A DNA stretch of 64,000 bases from contig OX637350.1 in the NCBI GenBank assembly GCA_951799405.1, positions 10,277,852 through 10,341,851 on the forward strand, read 5' to 3'. A program made the translations under genes and the position numbers. Positions 53,795 through 64,000 of the stretch are shown here, in pieces; position 1 is the stretch's first letter; the number at the start of each line of letters is the position of its first letter. A model generated the notes under the pieces. The model searched no databases. It saw only the letters and a list, made by a program, of their open reading frames with translations, and had not been told where the DNA came from. Source of the DNA: Agapetus fuscipes (lineage: Eukaryota; Arthropoda; Insecta; Trichoptera; Glossosomatidae).

Positions 53795-54929
53795 ACTGTG
53801 GGGAAAATTCCGAGGAGCCAGGAGGATACCGGGAAAGAGTAAAGAGATAAGAGGAAAGAGAGCCCTTGACGCCTTTGAATCGGAGAGTTTCAAGGTGAGA
53901 GAAAAACTGTGCTTGTGCTTTTTTTGTGCGACCTAGCCAACGGAGGGTTAAATGCATTTGGGATAGTGGGTGTCCCTTCAAAGTGTCAGAACACATGGCG
54001 CTACTTTCTCTCCCCATGAAGTAAAATGTGTTCGAATGTTTTTGCTTGTTTCGATGATTGAGTGCTAAAATTGAGTTCGACCACATACCACATCCCCAAT
54101 CGATCGTTTATAATCGTATTGATGAACAGGGCAGCTAACAATATGTAGGTCATGCAATAATTGAGAGATTGTTATGTTTAGATTGAAAGGTACTTCAGGA
54201 TACTTACATCCGGCTAGCTCTCATCAGCATCACTCTCAGGGCGTGGGGTTCTTTCTTTGGTATTGCTTACTTATATCTTGGGAAGGTTGTATAATTAAAA
54301 GATAAGTTTAACATGAACAAATAAGGGTTTATTTAATCTACTAATATGGGGAAAAAGGGGAATTTAGGGATTGGCACGACCTGCAGGTTGTCCCTAGAAC
54401 ACTCCCTATTCTGTTGCCTGGTGTTCCGAACGGAAGGCCTGGGCCAGCGCCCCAGGCTAGCGGCGGCTCACAAGGCGGACGCCTCCACACGTGGGAGCCC
54501 CTGGGTGGGCGCTCCTATGCCTCTGGTCCACAAGGCGGGTGCCTTGCTGGCAGGAAATCCAAGTAGATGGGGGGGGAGGGAGCTCCATTGTAGTGCCCCC
54601 TCTTGCACCGCTTGGTGCTTGGTCGCTGACGTCTTAGTCGGTTGACATCTTGCCGGGAACTAACGAACGACGGCCTGATAAGTTCACACGGTGCAGTTCG
54701 GCCGCTTCCGTGACCGTTCGGCTCCGTTCGGCCCACAAACACACACTTCGAGATTGTTTTTTTTATATGTTATTTAAAATAACATAACAAGATGTTAAAA
54801 TAGTAATCAGTAGGTACCTAAATGGGGTAATGATAAACGCAGCTGCTTAGCATGTGAAAGGTTACAAGGTACTAGTTACACCTCACTATATGGGATAACA
54901 TTTAAGATGCATATTGTTCTAATGAATGC
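53795..54929. other. No gene; contains a GC-rich foreign-looking block
   Basis: 54400-54740 is strongly GC-rich and repeats the word CACAAGGCGG(A/G) (54470 and 54530). Frames of 99 and 75 codons on opposite strands match nothing. It could be part of an LTR element or another transposon, but no LTR pair was seen. Confidence 0.35.
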
Positions 54930-55160
54930 CCAGTCCGTGGTGTAGTGGTAACGCTTCGGACTCGTAAATGGAAGGTTGTGGGTTCGAATCCCGGTGAAGC
55001 ACAAATAATATACCATTTATGTTTTAAAGAATACTCTTCGCTGGGTTGGAAAATTCAGTGCCTTTACTAACCGGTCACAAAAGATACATCCATCCTTACA
55101 GCTATTGAGTCTTGCTTGAGAATTGTAGTGACGACCAAGCTCGTCAAAACTACAATCGGT
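54930..55160 (+). repeat. SINE-B copy, 3'-truncated
   Basis: Forward copy with the best-preserved head: CCAGTCCGTGGTGTAGTGGT (A box) and GTGGGTTCGAATCCCGGTG (B box). It breaks off at GACGACCAAGCTCGTCAAAA. Confidence 0.9.
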
Positions 55161-55186
55161 AGCTCTATCTATGAGCTATCGAATGA

Positions 55187-55262
55187 ACATCAACTCTGCA
55201 AGTCTTGCCGCCCTTCCTTGAAAACGGGGTTAAATTGGCAAAGTAAACCCTAGTAGAATGGT
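55187..55262 (-). repeat. LINE 3' UTR repeat (family A), core fragment
   Basis: Reverse fragment AATGAACATCAACTCTGCAA through AAATTGGCAAAGTAAACC. Confidence 0.75.
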
Positions 55263-55369
55263 TTTCCAGAAAGCCGTTCTTGTATCCAGATACAAGTACA
55301 AAATTAAGCCCAAACGCAGTTATTAAAACGTTTTTTTTTTGTATAAAACGCGTTACAAATCGTTAATGT

Positions 55370-55660
55370 AACATTTATGTAAGCCAGCAATTACTGAGTT
55401 ATTAAAACAACGATAATTACTCAATCCCTCGGAGTAATGTTGCCGAAACGATTAAATTATGAATGTCGCATTGCCTCCATTTTTAATAAGACGCCGGCAC
55501 ACACACGACAGCCATCTTTCGTCGCTCTGAACATCATGAATTTGTGAATTTCCCCACGAAACTCATTTCCTAATTGCTGCTTTCGGCTTTGCAATCCAAT
55601 AATTAAACTCACCTTCCGAATGCTGTAAGTATTTCATGGGCTGGTACAGCTGTAAAATTT
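55370..55660. promoter_or_regulatory. Repeat-poor block, candidate enhancer
   Basis: Unique sequence with several homeodomain-type words (CAGCAATTACTGAG, GATAATTACTCAATC, CCAATAATTAAACTC, TTCCTAATTGCTGC) and no repeat. The function is inferred from composition only. Confidence 0.25.
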
Positions 55661-55794
55661 GCATAAGGTAGATGACATTTTAAAAACCTACCAGTGGAGA
55701 CGCAATGCTACTAAGCTACATGTATAGTGTACTGCCTTGCCTGAAGGTGTCGCATGTGGTGATTCAGGACCTATTTATTTTTACAAGTAAGGAG

Positions 55795-56010
55795 GCCGGC
55801 CTCACACAACTCACTTTCAGCTGAAGTGGGGGTTGCCCAGCTCCCGAGTGGAATGGTACTCATTTCTTTTGAAGGCTCAGTAAACCTTGCCGGTTTTTTT
55901 AAATTTATTTTTGGGAAATCATTTTTCCCATCCTCGCCTCCGTGGGATTCGAACCCTAGCCTTAGGCATGGAATGCAAGCACTGTATCCATCTATCTATC
56001 GATCTATCGA
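55795..56010 (-). repeat. SINE-C copy
   Basis: Reverse copy: ACTTTCAGCTGAAGTGGGGG, AAGGCTCAGTAAACCTTGCC, B box GTGGGATTCGAACCCTAGCC, GGAATGCAAGCACTGTATCC, then a short (ATCT) tract. Confidence 0.82.
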
Positions 56011-56454
56011 TTGGACTTGTTTTTAATTTTTATATTGAGTATTGTAAACACGGAGTATATTCATAATTCATTCGTATGATCCTTTGTATTTTGAAACTTT
56101 ATTTGTCCAACATTTTATTTGAAGTCTGTTGACAAAATGGGTTTCTTTTATAGCAGCCATCGAACAGTTTATATTTCATTGTCGTTTATGGCACAACAAA
56201 AGGTGATGTGTGCAAAATGTAAACAAACCCCAAACACAAGGGACTTCGGATAGTCAGCACTCATTCACAAGGTGCTAAGCTAACTTCAGGATCTGTGTAT
56301 TCTGCGAGCGAATACCAAAACAGCTTCGGGGAAATTCAATTCATAAAAATAGCTTTTTGATCTGAAAACCATTAGGTAAAAAAAAAAAGATTATTTGCTA
56401 TGTTTGTGTGGCTTTTATGTGATAATGCAATTCTTCTCTCAAACTTGAAGAAAA

Positions 56455-56713
56455 CTTGTGTATGATTTAGGTTGGTATGAGGCTGACCCCCCATAATGTT
56501 AAAAAAAATGGTTCGCTTTACCAATGTCACCCCTGTTTAAGGGAAGGTCGGCAAAAGTTGCATGGTGTATGTCCATTTGAGATTTGGTGGTAATGTTGTA
56601 GGTTCACATGCGGCATGCGCAAACGCGAACTTGTACGTGTCTGCTTGTGAGAATGCATGTAATGTGAACCCCAAGGTTAGATATGTTTGCAACTTAGATT
56701 AGTTTAGATTAGA
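56455..56713 (+). repeat. LINE 3' UTR repeat (family A)
   Basis: Forward copy from TTTAGGTTGGTATGAGGCTG to the tail TTAGATTAGTTTAGATTAGA. The following copy starts at its last bases. Confidence 0.9.
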
Positions 56714-56942
56714 TGAGGCTGACCCCCAGTACTGTAAAAAATGCTTCACTTTGCCAATCTCACCCCTGTTCAAGGGAAGGTTGGAAAAAGTTGCAGGGCT
56801 TATGTTCATTTGAGGCTTGGATTTTCACATGAAGCATTTTTAAGCACGAACTTACCTACACGTGTCTGTTTTTGGGCATGCATTTAATATGAATTTTAAA
56901 TGTTTATATATCTTTGCAACTTACATTATAGATTATAGATAA
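56714..56942 (+). repeat. LINE 3' UTR repeat (family A), tandem partner
   Basis: Starts GAGGCTGACCCCCAGTACTG directly after the tail of the previous copy and ends TTATAGATTATAGAT. It could have inserted into the tail of the first. Confidence 0.9.
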
Positions 56943-56959
56943 TGAGAGACAGCCTTACG

Positions 56960-57115
56960 CCAACCATTTGGAAGTTTCGTTACTCTTGGGGGGAAAGGTT
57001 CTCATTTCTGGTGAAGGCTAAGTAAACCCTGCTGGTTTTATGATTTCTGAGCTTTGAATACGAGCTCTAGCACTCTGGCATTGAACGCAAGCGTTCTACC
57101 AATTGGACCATCAAC
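56960..57115 (-). repeat. SINE-C copy
   Basis: Reverse copy: TGAAGGCTAAGTAAACCCTG, TTTGAATACGAGCTCTAGCA (eroded B box), and ACGCAAGCGTTCTACCAATT (A-box side). Confidence 0.75.
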
Positions 57116-57849
57116 AGAGCATTTGCATTCAGTAAATATGTATCTGGGGTATTCATTTGTGGAGTACTCGTACCTACTATTTTTTCCATTTTTTTTAAAC
57201 AGAAATACGTAATTCATATTTTTTTTTAGATCCAAAGGCTTGGAAGTACATATTTAAGTTAATTCTAGCACATATACCCAGCCTTCTCTATCGTAATAAC
57301 ATCAATCAGTCTGTTAAAAAGGAACCGTTTTTTTCATCAAAATTACAAAATCCCTTCAAAAAATGTGCATAACAATAAAATAATATTTGTCCCTACAAAT
57401 TCACGTTTCTGCTTCATCCCTGGCCGTTTTGCCCTCACCAATTCACTACCCTATTTGACTTTGATTTATCGTTATTTTTCGCACGACATTTTTCAATACA
57501 GCAGCGCTCTTTTGCTGGCACATTATGGTGGACTTAACAAAGACCTCTGGGGTCTGACATGCTTCTTGAATTACGATGATATTTTAGATTTTTTCTATAT
57601 ATCATGATTTTTTGCAAATGTACATTGTGGATTCATTTAACATTAAAACCCTGTAATAATTATCATTCGACTACAATCGGAAAATTTGTTATTTCGTTTT
57701 TAACTCATGTTTTATTGCTTTTGTCAGACATGTGAATTTCATATGATATAGTGGGCCACGTGATCCATTTTGTACTAGGTTGGGAGCCTTTTTTTTTCAA
57801 AAATTATTCATCAAATGAAAATTGTCGACAGGGGGGGGGGGGGATGATT
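57116..57849. other. No gene; noncoding
   Basis: An 80-codon frame at 57365-57607 is not recognisable. A run of 12-13 G lies at 57830-57843. Confidence 0.35.
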
Positions 57850-58075
57850 AATTTTCAGTCCTTGTATACTTCTTTCATTCCATTCAGAATCATAGCTTTT
57901 CATTTAAACTCTCCTTTTATGATGACTCTGGATATCCCATTCATTGGCTATTTCAGGAATTCGGTCCATTCACACCCTTCTCGGTCTTCATCAACCACGA
58001 TATCCATCAATTTTTGCAAGGAATACTTTCTTCGTCAGTGTGTCATCATTCATTCCCTCCATATGTCGTCTTACA
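57850..58075 (-). mobile_element. RTE-like LINE C-terminal remnant
   Basis: The minus strand reads, with stops, GRRDIVVDEDREGCEWTEF, then PMNGISRVIIKGEF and LNGMKEVYKD. It matches the GRGRPRKVWKDQI...NEWEIQSHNKRR...LDEMKEVCKD end of the 12.8-kb LINE. Confidence 0.72.
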
Positions 58076-58117
58076 AAAATATTTAAATGGTAAAAGAGTA
58101 GAAAGATCTATGATGAT

Positions 58118-58155
58118 TCCTTGGCTTATAGGTTGGTATGAGGCTGACAGGCGTG
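58118..58155 (+). repeat. Family A start fragment
   Basis: Only ATTCCTTGGCTTATAGGTTG then GTATGAGGCTGACA is present. Confidence 0.65.
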
Positions 58156-58349
58156 TGCATAGGTATAGGCAAAAATATTTCAGAATAAATATTTTTTCCC
58201 GTTCTTTTAAAATACGAGTAAAATTGATTGAAGTTGAGGGAACGATGGTTCAAATCGAACTTAAAATTTTAATTTGAAATCTGAATATCAAGCTTCAATG
58301 AAGTTTTACCTTGTAGGTATTGCCTACATATTAGACGCATGTGCCTGTA

Positions 58350-58600
58350 TGGAATGCACCACCCTGGAGGCTTACCACCAGATCTGTAAAAAATCGTACA
58401 CTTTACGAATGTCACCTCTTTTTCAGGGAAGGTTCGCAAGAGTTACAGGACTCGGTAATTTGAGATTGAGTGTTTTATGCTGTAAGTCCAAATGCGACAT
58501 GTACAAGCGCGAACTTATACGTGTCTGCTTATGAGAATGTATGTTATATGAAGCTAAATGTACAGTATATTTTCAACTTGGATAGTTAAAAATAGGAAGT
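58350..58600 (+). repeat. LINE 3' UTR repeat (family A), diverged
   Basis: Forward copy: CCAGATCTGTAAAAAATCGT, TTTTTCAGGGAAGGTTCGCA, ACAAGCGCGAACTTATACGT, ending TATATTTTCAACTTGGAT. Confidence 0.8.
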
Positions 58601-59039
58601 AAAAGAAGTAACAGAAAATGAAGAAGAAACAACAGAAGAAGAAGAGTTCTAGGCTGCATTATGAGTAGAACGTTTTGATTGCGTGTGGATAATAGCAGGG
58701 TATGTTGGTATTAAAAGACATTATTGAAGAAAGGGCTTCTTCTTTCTGCTCCACTGTCTTCCATGTGGGAGTCTTTAACGTTTGAGAAGTGCCGCACGCC
58801 ACATGTTTGCTTTTGACGTTTCACAGGTGATAGAGCGGCACGCGAACTGTCGTTTAAGACTTCCTGCTCCTCCTTTGGCTCAATAGTGCAGTGGTTAGAA
58901 ATACTGATTGCATTTACAGATGGCAGCTTAAAAAGATACTGCTTATAACTGATGATTTGACAGAAGATGACAATATTAAAATCTACTTGATCTTCCGTTA
59001 TTTTTTTAATCATCATACAACTCAATTATAAAAATTCTC

Positions 59040-59165
59040 CAATGTTTGCGGGTTCGTCTTGAAAGTGGGGTTACGGGAAAAAGGAATTAGACAGACAGCG
59101 CTGGCAAGGGTTGATTTGGGAGGCCAGGACCAATTCCGTATTTTCATTCCAAAGATGATGAGGAC
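59040..59165 (+). mobile_element. LINE C-terminal scrap
   Basis: Reads GLREKGIRQTALARVDLGGQDQ in one frame, parallel to MRLKEDGVRQAAVAAIDQKG at 50100. A short decayed LINE end. Confidence 0.5.
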
Positions 59166-59182
59166 CATTATACTGAAGATCT

Positions 59183-59408
59183 ATCTACATCTATAATCTA
59201 AGTTGCAAAGATAGATTACATTGAAGATTCATATTTCATGCATTCCCATAAGCAGACACGTATAAGTTCCTACCATATTAAAACCTAAATCTCAAATGAA
59301 CATAAGCACTGCAGCTCTTGCCGACCTTCCTTGAAACACGGGGGATTGGCAAAGTGAACCATTTTTTTACAGTTTGGGTGATCAGCCTCATACCAACATA
59401 TAAGTCAA
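59183..59408 (-). repeat. LINE 3' UTR repeat (family A)
   Basis: Reverse copy from TCTATAATCTAAGTTGCAAA to ACCAACATATAAGTCA, with an internal deletion after ACACGTATAAGTTC. Confidence 0.88.
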
Positions 59409-59575
59409 TGATGGCAAAAGTTGCAGGGTTTATGCTCGTTGGAGGTTTGGTTTTAATTTGTAAGTACACATTCCGCATTTGTAAGTTCGAACTTACACGT
59501 GTCTGTTTATGCATTTGATATGAGTTTTTAATGTTAACATATCTTTGCAAATTGGATTATAGATGATGGTGTATT
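59409..59575 (+). repeat. LINE 3' UTR repeat (family A), 5'-truncated
   Basis: Forward copy beginning at GGCAAAAGTTGCAGGGTTTA and ending TTGGATTATAGATGATGG. It stands head-to-head with the preceding reverse copy. Confidence 0.85.
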
Positions 59576-61469
59576 TTTTATTGAAAACTTTTTAGAGCTT
59601 CACCTGAGATACAACCTTGTACCTTTGTAAAATTAGTCTTCGATTTCAACCTTTGACTAATTTTACAATTTCCATCATTCCGGGCATCTTCTTTGTTGAT
59701 TCAAAATGGCGAATAGTTCCAGAAAAACGTTGTGTTTCCACACAATAAAAGTCAGAATATCTTCCACAATAATGGTTGAATGATGACAACAACAATATCA
59801 TGACACGATGGCTTCTGCGAGGGTCTCAGATCTCACAAAGAAACCAGAACGATTGTTCAATGGAAGGAATTATCCCCAGTTATCGAATCTTCAATGAAAG
59901 GGTCTGTTCATTCACTTTTATTGGCGGTTGAATTATTGCATTCTGGACAAAATGAGATTAATGTATTTTTTTTTTTGGATCGTTTTATGGTAGATATAAA
60001 TTTAATGTACCCATTGACAAATTTTAGGTTTTCTAGCTCCACTGTGACTTTTACAAATTTCTATTGTTGTTTTTTTTTGACAAAATTTTGATTTAGCAAA
60101 GGCAGAATGGACTCAGCACAAATTAAATAAACAACAAAATTTTGACGTCATATACAACGAAATTGTGTCGCATGAAGGGTTGCCACGGAAAAGACAATCT
60201 AATGCTTTGTTATCACTTACTAAAGACTCTAGTCATCTAGACCTGTCACGTTTGCACTCTGAGAGAAAATATAATGTAGAATTTCGTGTAAAATTCATTA
60301 GTTAAACAATATTTGTTTTCATAGACTCTTCGACCTACATACTGACTAGTAGTTTTTGCAATTACTTAAAACGAGTGTGTCCGACAGTATCCCTTGTAGG
60401 TACCTACCTACACCTACTAGATTGTTTTAGAAAGTTGCAAAACTTGCATACTGTGTTCGGCAAACGTTTCAATACTCGTGCATTCACAATTTGCTAAGTT
60501 CAATGAAAAAGTTCATTCCTTATTTTTATTTTTGAGTGAAATATAATTCTTTCAATGACTTTGGATAAGTTGATAAGCAGCAAACATTTCAGAAAATCAT
60601 TACGTTCATAATTAATATTACTTTTTCTTCCTTTTAGTTTCGATCTCCTGCCTCTCTCCTGAGATGTCTCATTTCAACATTCTTGAGCGATCTTTCTATC
60701 TTTTTGTGGAGTTTTGGAAGTTCATATGCCAGATGAGTTTTCGTAAATTGCATCATGGCATTTCGTTGTTCACCATCCTACATGCGCACACCAATATATT
60801 TTCTTCTGTCTTCCTTATCTGATGATGTTTTCTACTGCGCAGCTTTTCTCCTTCCTTCATTGCCTTTCTCCATCCACTCCTAGTTATAGGCATCTCCCAA
60901 TCACTTTTCAGTTGAATGCCTTGTTTGTCCCTTTGTTCATACACCAAATTTCACACCAATTCTTCACAGGACTAAAACGCAGCTTTGAACAGTGTTTAAC
61001 AGGGGGGTTTGTTATTCCACGGCCTCTTCATTTTGCACGGATTATAAAATGAGTGCGGTCGTTGCATATGCGAGCGACAAATTGCACCCCTCTACTGTTC
61101 ACGGGGCCCATGGCGGAGAAGCGCATCTGTCTGTACCCATATAAGTGTACTGAGCGATTACTCATACAAGGATAAAGACAAGAATAGAACTTAAGTTTAG
61201 TCGGTATCTCGATATAACGCTAGCCTTTCAGTCAGTTTTTTCAGGAGACTTTTCTGTCGGAAAACGTCAAAACAACTTCATTTTTTATAATTTCAACTTT
61301 TCAAGTGACCGTGATCTGAATTTAATTTGTTAAAGCAAAAAAATGGACTTGAATCTACTTTTTTATGGAAAACTGACTAACTTCAAACGGGATAAAAAAA
61401 TTAAAACTGCTTTATGAATAATAGGAATGCGATTTAGTTGTTTTTGGTACAGAAAAGAATGAAAATCCA
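59576..61469. other. No gene; AT-rich noncoding
   Basis: A 14-bp hairpin lies at 59625-59668 (TTGTAAAATTAGTC against GACTAATTTTACAA). Frames at 60753-61052 overlap on opposite strands and resemble no known protein. Confidence 0.35.
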
Positions 61470-61562
61470 CCCACCGAAATCATCTCTGACACTCGCGTAG
61501 GAAACCCTAGTCATCTGGCTTGAAAAGCAAACATTCAACCAACTAAGCTATCTACCGGCCAT
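61470..61562 (-). repeat. SINE-C-like tRNA head
   Basis: Reverse fragment: GGAAACCCTAGTCATCTGGC (eroded B box) and CAACTAAGCTATCTACCGGC, the inverse of an A box. The 3' body is absent. Confidence 0.55.
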
Positions 61563-63223
61563 GAGTTAGCTTTATATCCAGCCACTTTTAAAAGTTACTG
61601 ATTCTACGTTGCAGTAAATATGCAGAACAAATACACCGGAAAATTACAGGATTTTTTATAGAGAACCCAAGTATAAAATTTAACATTCAAACTCAATCAT
61701 ATAAATATGTAAACGTTAAAAGTGCCTCTGAAGAGCGTTTCAATTTCTATGTATTTATGGTATAACGCCACGGTTATGTTTAATACTCGAAGTACAGGAG
61801 GGGATGAAGGGAAGGTCCCCACAATCTAGGGAGGGGGGATTGAATGCTCTGGGCATACTATATACATGCAAATGATGGAAAAAATTATGGCATTGACGAA
61901 TTATTATTCATATTTTAGATGAATTGCATGAATTGAGAGACCTCCTGTAAGATTGAAGCGAGGGGACATCAAGCAAAATAATGTAATATGTATTAACATG
62001 TAAAAAGGATGTATCTAGAAATCAAAAGTGCACTGCTCACAGGCAAATATATGTACCTAAGATACTAGTTTAAAAAGTTGGTTCTCAAATTTCGCGCACC
62101 ACGTAGGTACCTACATTGTTTTTTTTTGGGTGTAAGATCGTACAGTGGGTAAAGAAGTAGATAAAACATAACCTAGAAGCTATGCGCTGTTTACGTGAAC
62201 TGATATGAGTTTGGTAATTGGGTAAGCAAAAGTGAAAACCGCCGCGTCGCTTTGAAAACCTGTCTTGAAAATGCTTTCTGCTTGTGAAAGTGAAACACCG
62301 GCTGATAAAAAAGCTGTGAACAGAACATGGTATACACCGATAGAACTTTTTTTGTCATTTTACAATAAAAACCGTCATGAAAGTGAAAATGTAAAACTTT
62401 AGGAATTTTCCAAAAATGAATGACAATCATAAACGCTAACTAGGAGCGCTGTTTTAGTGTCCATAGATTGTTTGGTCAATGCTGTGTTTAAGTAATTTAT
62501 GTTACTTAAGTACTTGGACGTGAATCCGTATTACATTGGTTCGAATGTGTGTCTGTGTCTCTAGATGTAGGTGCTCAAATAATTATACTTGTATTTGTTC
62601 GATGGTGTGAGCATTCGCTCGAATCTTCTAAATGGGATTATTCTAGCGTGGTGTCGAGTGTGCCAGAATAAACCTTACACACCCATAAAATAATAGAGAG
62701 ATTGAGATGCTTTGTAAAGAGACTTGTATCGGAGCTGGTGAGCAATACAGTACAAAAATTAACTCTGTTAAAACCAAATTTCAACGGTTTCTTAAAATAA
62801 TTTTTGTGAAATAAATAAACCGAAGTTTTTACTAAATTGAACCCGTAAATTGTAGCAGTATGATTAAAGTACATGAAATTACATTATATGTATGAACTTT
62901 GTTTTCGAGGTGATAATGTCCCGGCATAGCCCTCTTTTCCATTAAATCCCCTCGAGCCTTCGAGATACCATCACGCGTTATTATCAAAAACATTACTCGA
63001 CTGTAATTTTCATATTTATTAAAGTAATGACGGTGTTTACGCGCGGATTATGCTCTACACGCGGCAACTCTCACGTGCAATATCCTCGCATTAAATTTAA
63101 CATACCCGTGTATATATATTTTGTGAGTTTTTATTGAATCAAAATTTAAAGAGATTTGAACACTTTGTATTAAGGATAGAGCTTGGAGAGATTTGAGAGC
63201 TTGTTTGAAACAGGTTATGACTT
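61563..63223. other. No gene; noncoding with a repeat-poor block
   Basis: A family-D motif lies at 61665-61765. 62910-63100 is repeat-poor with balanced composition (CTCACGTGCAATATCCTCGC and around), a candidate regulatory block. No coding sequence was recognised. Confidence 0.3.
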
Positions 63224-63458
63224 GTCTTGTCTTGTCTTGTATCCTGCCGCCTTTCCTCTAGGGGTGGCCAGTACCTCCACACAAGTGCCTCCACTTGACT
63301 CTGTCCTTGCATACTTCTTTCATCTCATCTAATTTCATCACTCTTTTCATGCATGCTCTTCTCTTGTTTCCACTCTGTAAATTCCATTCATTCGCAATCT
63401 CATTTATCTGATCAATCCATTTGACTCTGAATGATAAATAAAAGAAGTATGTAAGCAA
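63224..63458 (-). mobile_element. RTE-like LINE 3' end, short-UTR type
   Basis: The minus-strand peptide VKWIDQINEIANEWNLQS, then EMKEVCKDRVKWRHLCGG ends in TGHP and a stop. Its tail follows, read as (CTTGT)n at 63221-63240 on the + strand. It is related to 42722-43160 but has a different tail unit. Confidence 0.82.
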
Positions 63459-63870
63459 CGAAAAAAATGGCGGTTAATCTGTTATATTGGCGGCCTGGGC
63501 TGTATGGCTTTTAAAGTTTCATTTTATATAGATATTTTGTACATTTTAATTTTATTATTGTACCTACGTGATTGATTGTTTGATATAGTTAAAATGTAAT
63601 AAATTATTTGTGTTGACGACCACCCATACTGTAAAAATGATTCACTTTGCCAGTGCCATCCCTGTTTCAAGGTTGCCCCTGTCAAAAGTTACCGGGTTTA
63701 TGTTTATTTGAGGTTATGATTTATTTTTGTAAGTACATAGGTACTCATGCAGCCATTTGCAAGCGTGAACTTATAGGTGTCTGATTATGGGAATGCATTT
63801 AATATGAGTATTGAATATAATATACATATCTCTGCAACTTAGATTATAGATTATATTTAGTATGCATATC
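63455..63870 (+). mobile_element. RTE-like LINE 3' end: ORF end plus family A
   Basis: AAAAAAATGGCGGTTAATCT then GTTATATTGGCGGCC is the KWRLICN region and stop area. About 105-135 bp later family A follows (GACGACCACCCATACTGTAA at 63616) and ends in TTAGATTATAGATTATA. It abuts a LINE of the other subfamily in the opposite orientation. Confidence 0.8.
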
Positions 63871-64000
63871 CCGTACCAATGTATTTTTTATTATTTAATT
63901 TTTATTATCACCACATTAAAAAAAAACATTTTTTTATTAAGTCCTATCTTACATGGACACTCACACTGCTTTATATATTTTCCAATAAGCTGAAAGCAAT

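Noticed and set aside
53748..54086. 112-codon minus frame
   Set aside because: It begins in noncoding DNA and ends within a family A copy; no recognisable product.

Overview
The window looks like a stretch of insect nuclear genome, most likely Lepidoptera. It is AT-rich, repeat-dense and almost gene-free. It carries one unmistakable animal developmental gene and many non-LTR retrotransposon, SINE and MITE remnants. The order is inferred from RTE-type LINE protein fragments resembling those of butterflies and moths, tRNA-derived SINEs, and the recurring taggtacctac-like words often seen in moth and butterfly sequence. No species can be named from the sequence alone.

The only host gene I can support is the main (last) coding exon of an Sp6-9-class transcription factor (vertebrate Sp8/Sp9, Drosophila Sp1), at 17257-18489 on the + strand. 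It opens at a splice acceptor and carries the conserved N-terminal box, the HPYESW and WWDVH motifs, the Btd box and three C2H2 zinc fingers. The exon is far richer in GC than its surroundings. It is followed by a 3' UTR holding a degenerate ~32-bp minisatellite and a strong stem-loop. The upstream coding exon(s) were not found. Several repeat-poor unique blocks (10.3-10.5, 16.5-17.2, 25.2-25.6, 37.8-38.0, 52.4-52.8, 55.4-55.7 and 62.9-63.1 kb) are candidate regulatory sequence, but this is inference.

Almost everything else that can be identified is mobile DNA. (1) An RTE-like LINE (best copy 12.4-13.85 kb, minus strand) whose ~270-bp 3' UTR recurs about 30 times and is the commonest repeat here. 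Five loci show the end of its ORF running into that UTR at constant spacing. (2) A related LINE with almost no 3' UTR and microsatellite-like tails (42.7-43.15 and 63.2-63.46 kb). (3) A 5'-truncated Jockey/CR1-type LINE with a 31-base poly(A) tail (10.59-11.94 kb). (4) Further LINE C-terminal scraps. (5) A tRNA-derived SINE (SINE-B), with one copy fused directly to a 5S rRNA fragment (35.46-35.84 kb). (6) A second tRNA-like SINE (SINE-C). (7) A 2.45-kb pogo/Tigger-type DNA transposon at 28692-31138 with TA target duplications and terminal inverted repeats. It keeps the transposase HTH and C-terminal zinc finger but has lost the catalytic core, and it carries nine copies of a 15-bp motif. (8) MITEs with TTAA and TTA target duplications, and a hairpin element inserted into a dead LINE.

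I saw no tRNA gene, no CRISPR array, no viral gene and no intact transposase. Most small open frames lie in repeats or AT-rich noncoding DNA and are not annotated.
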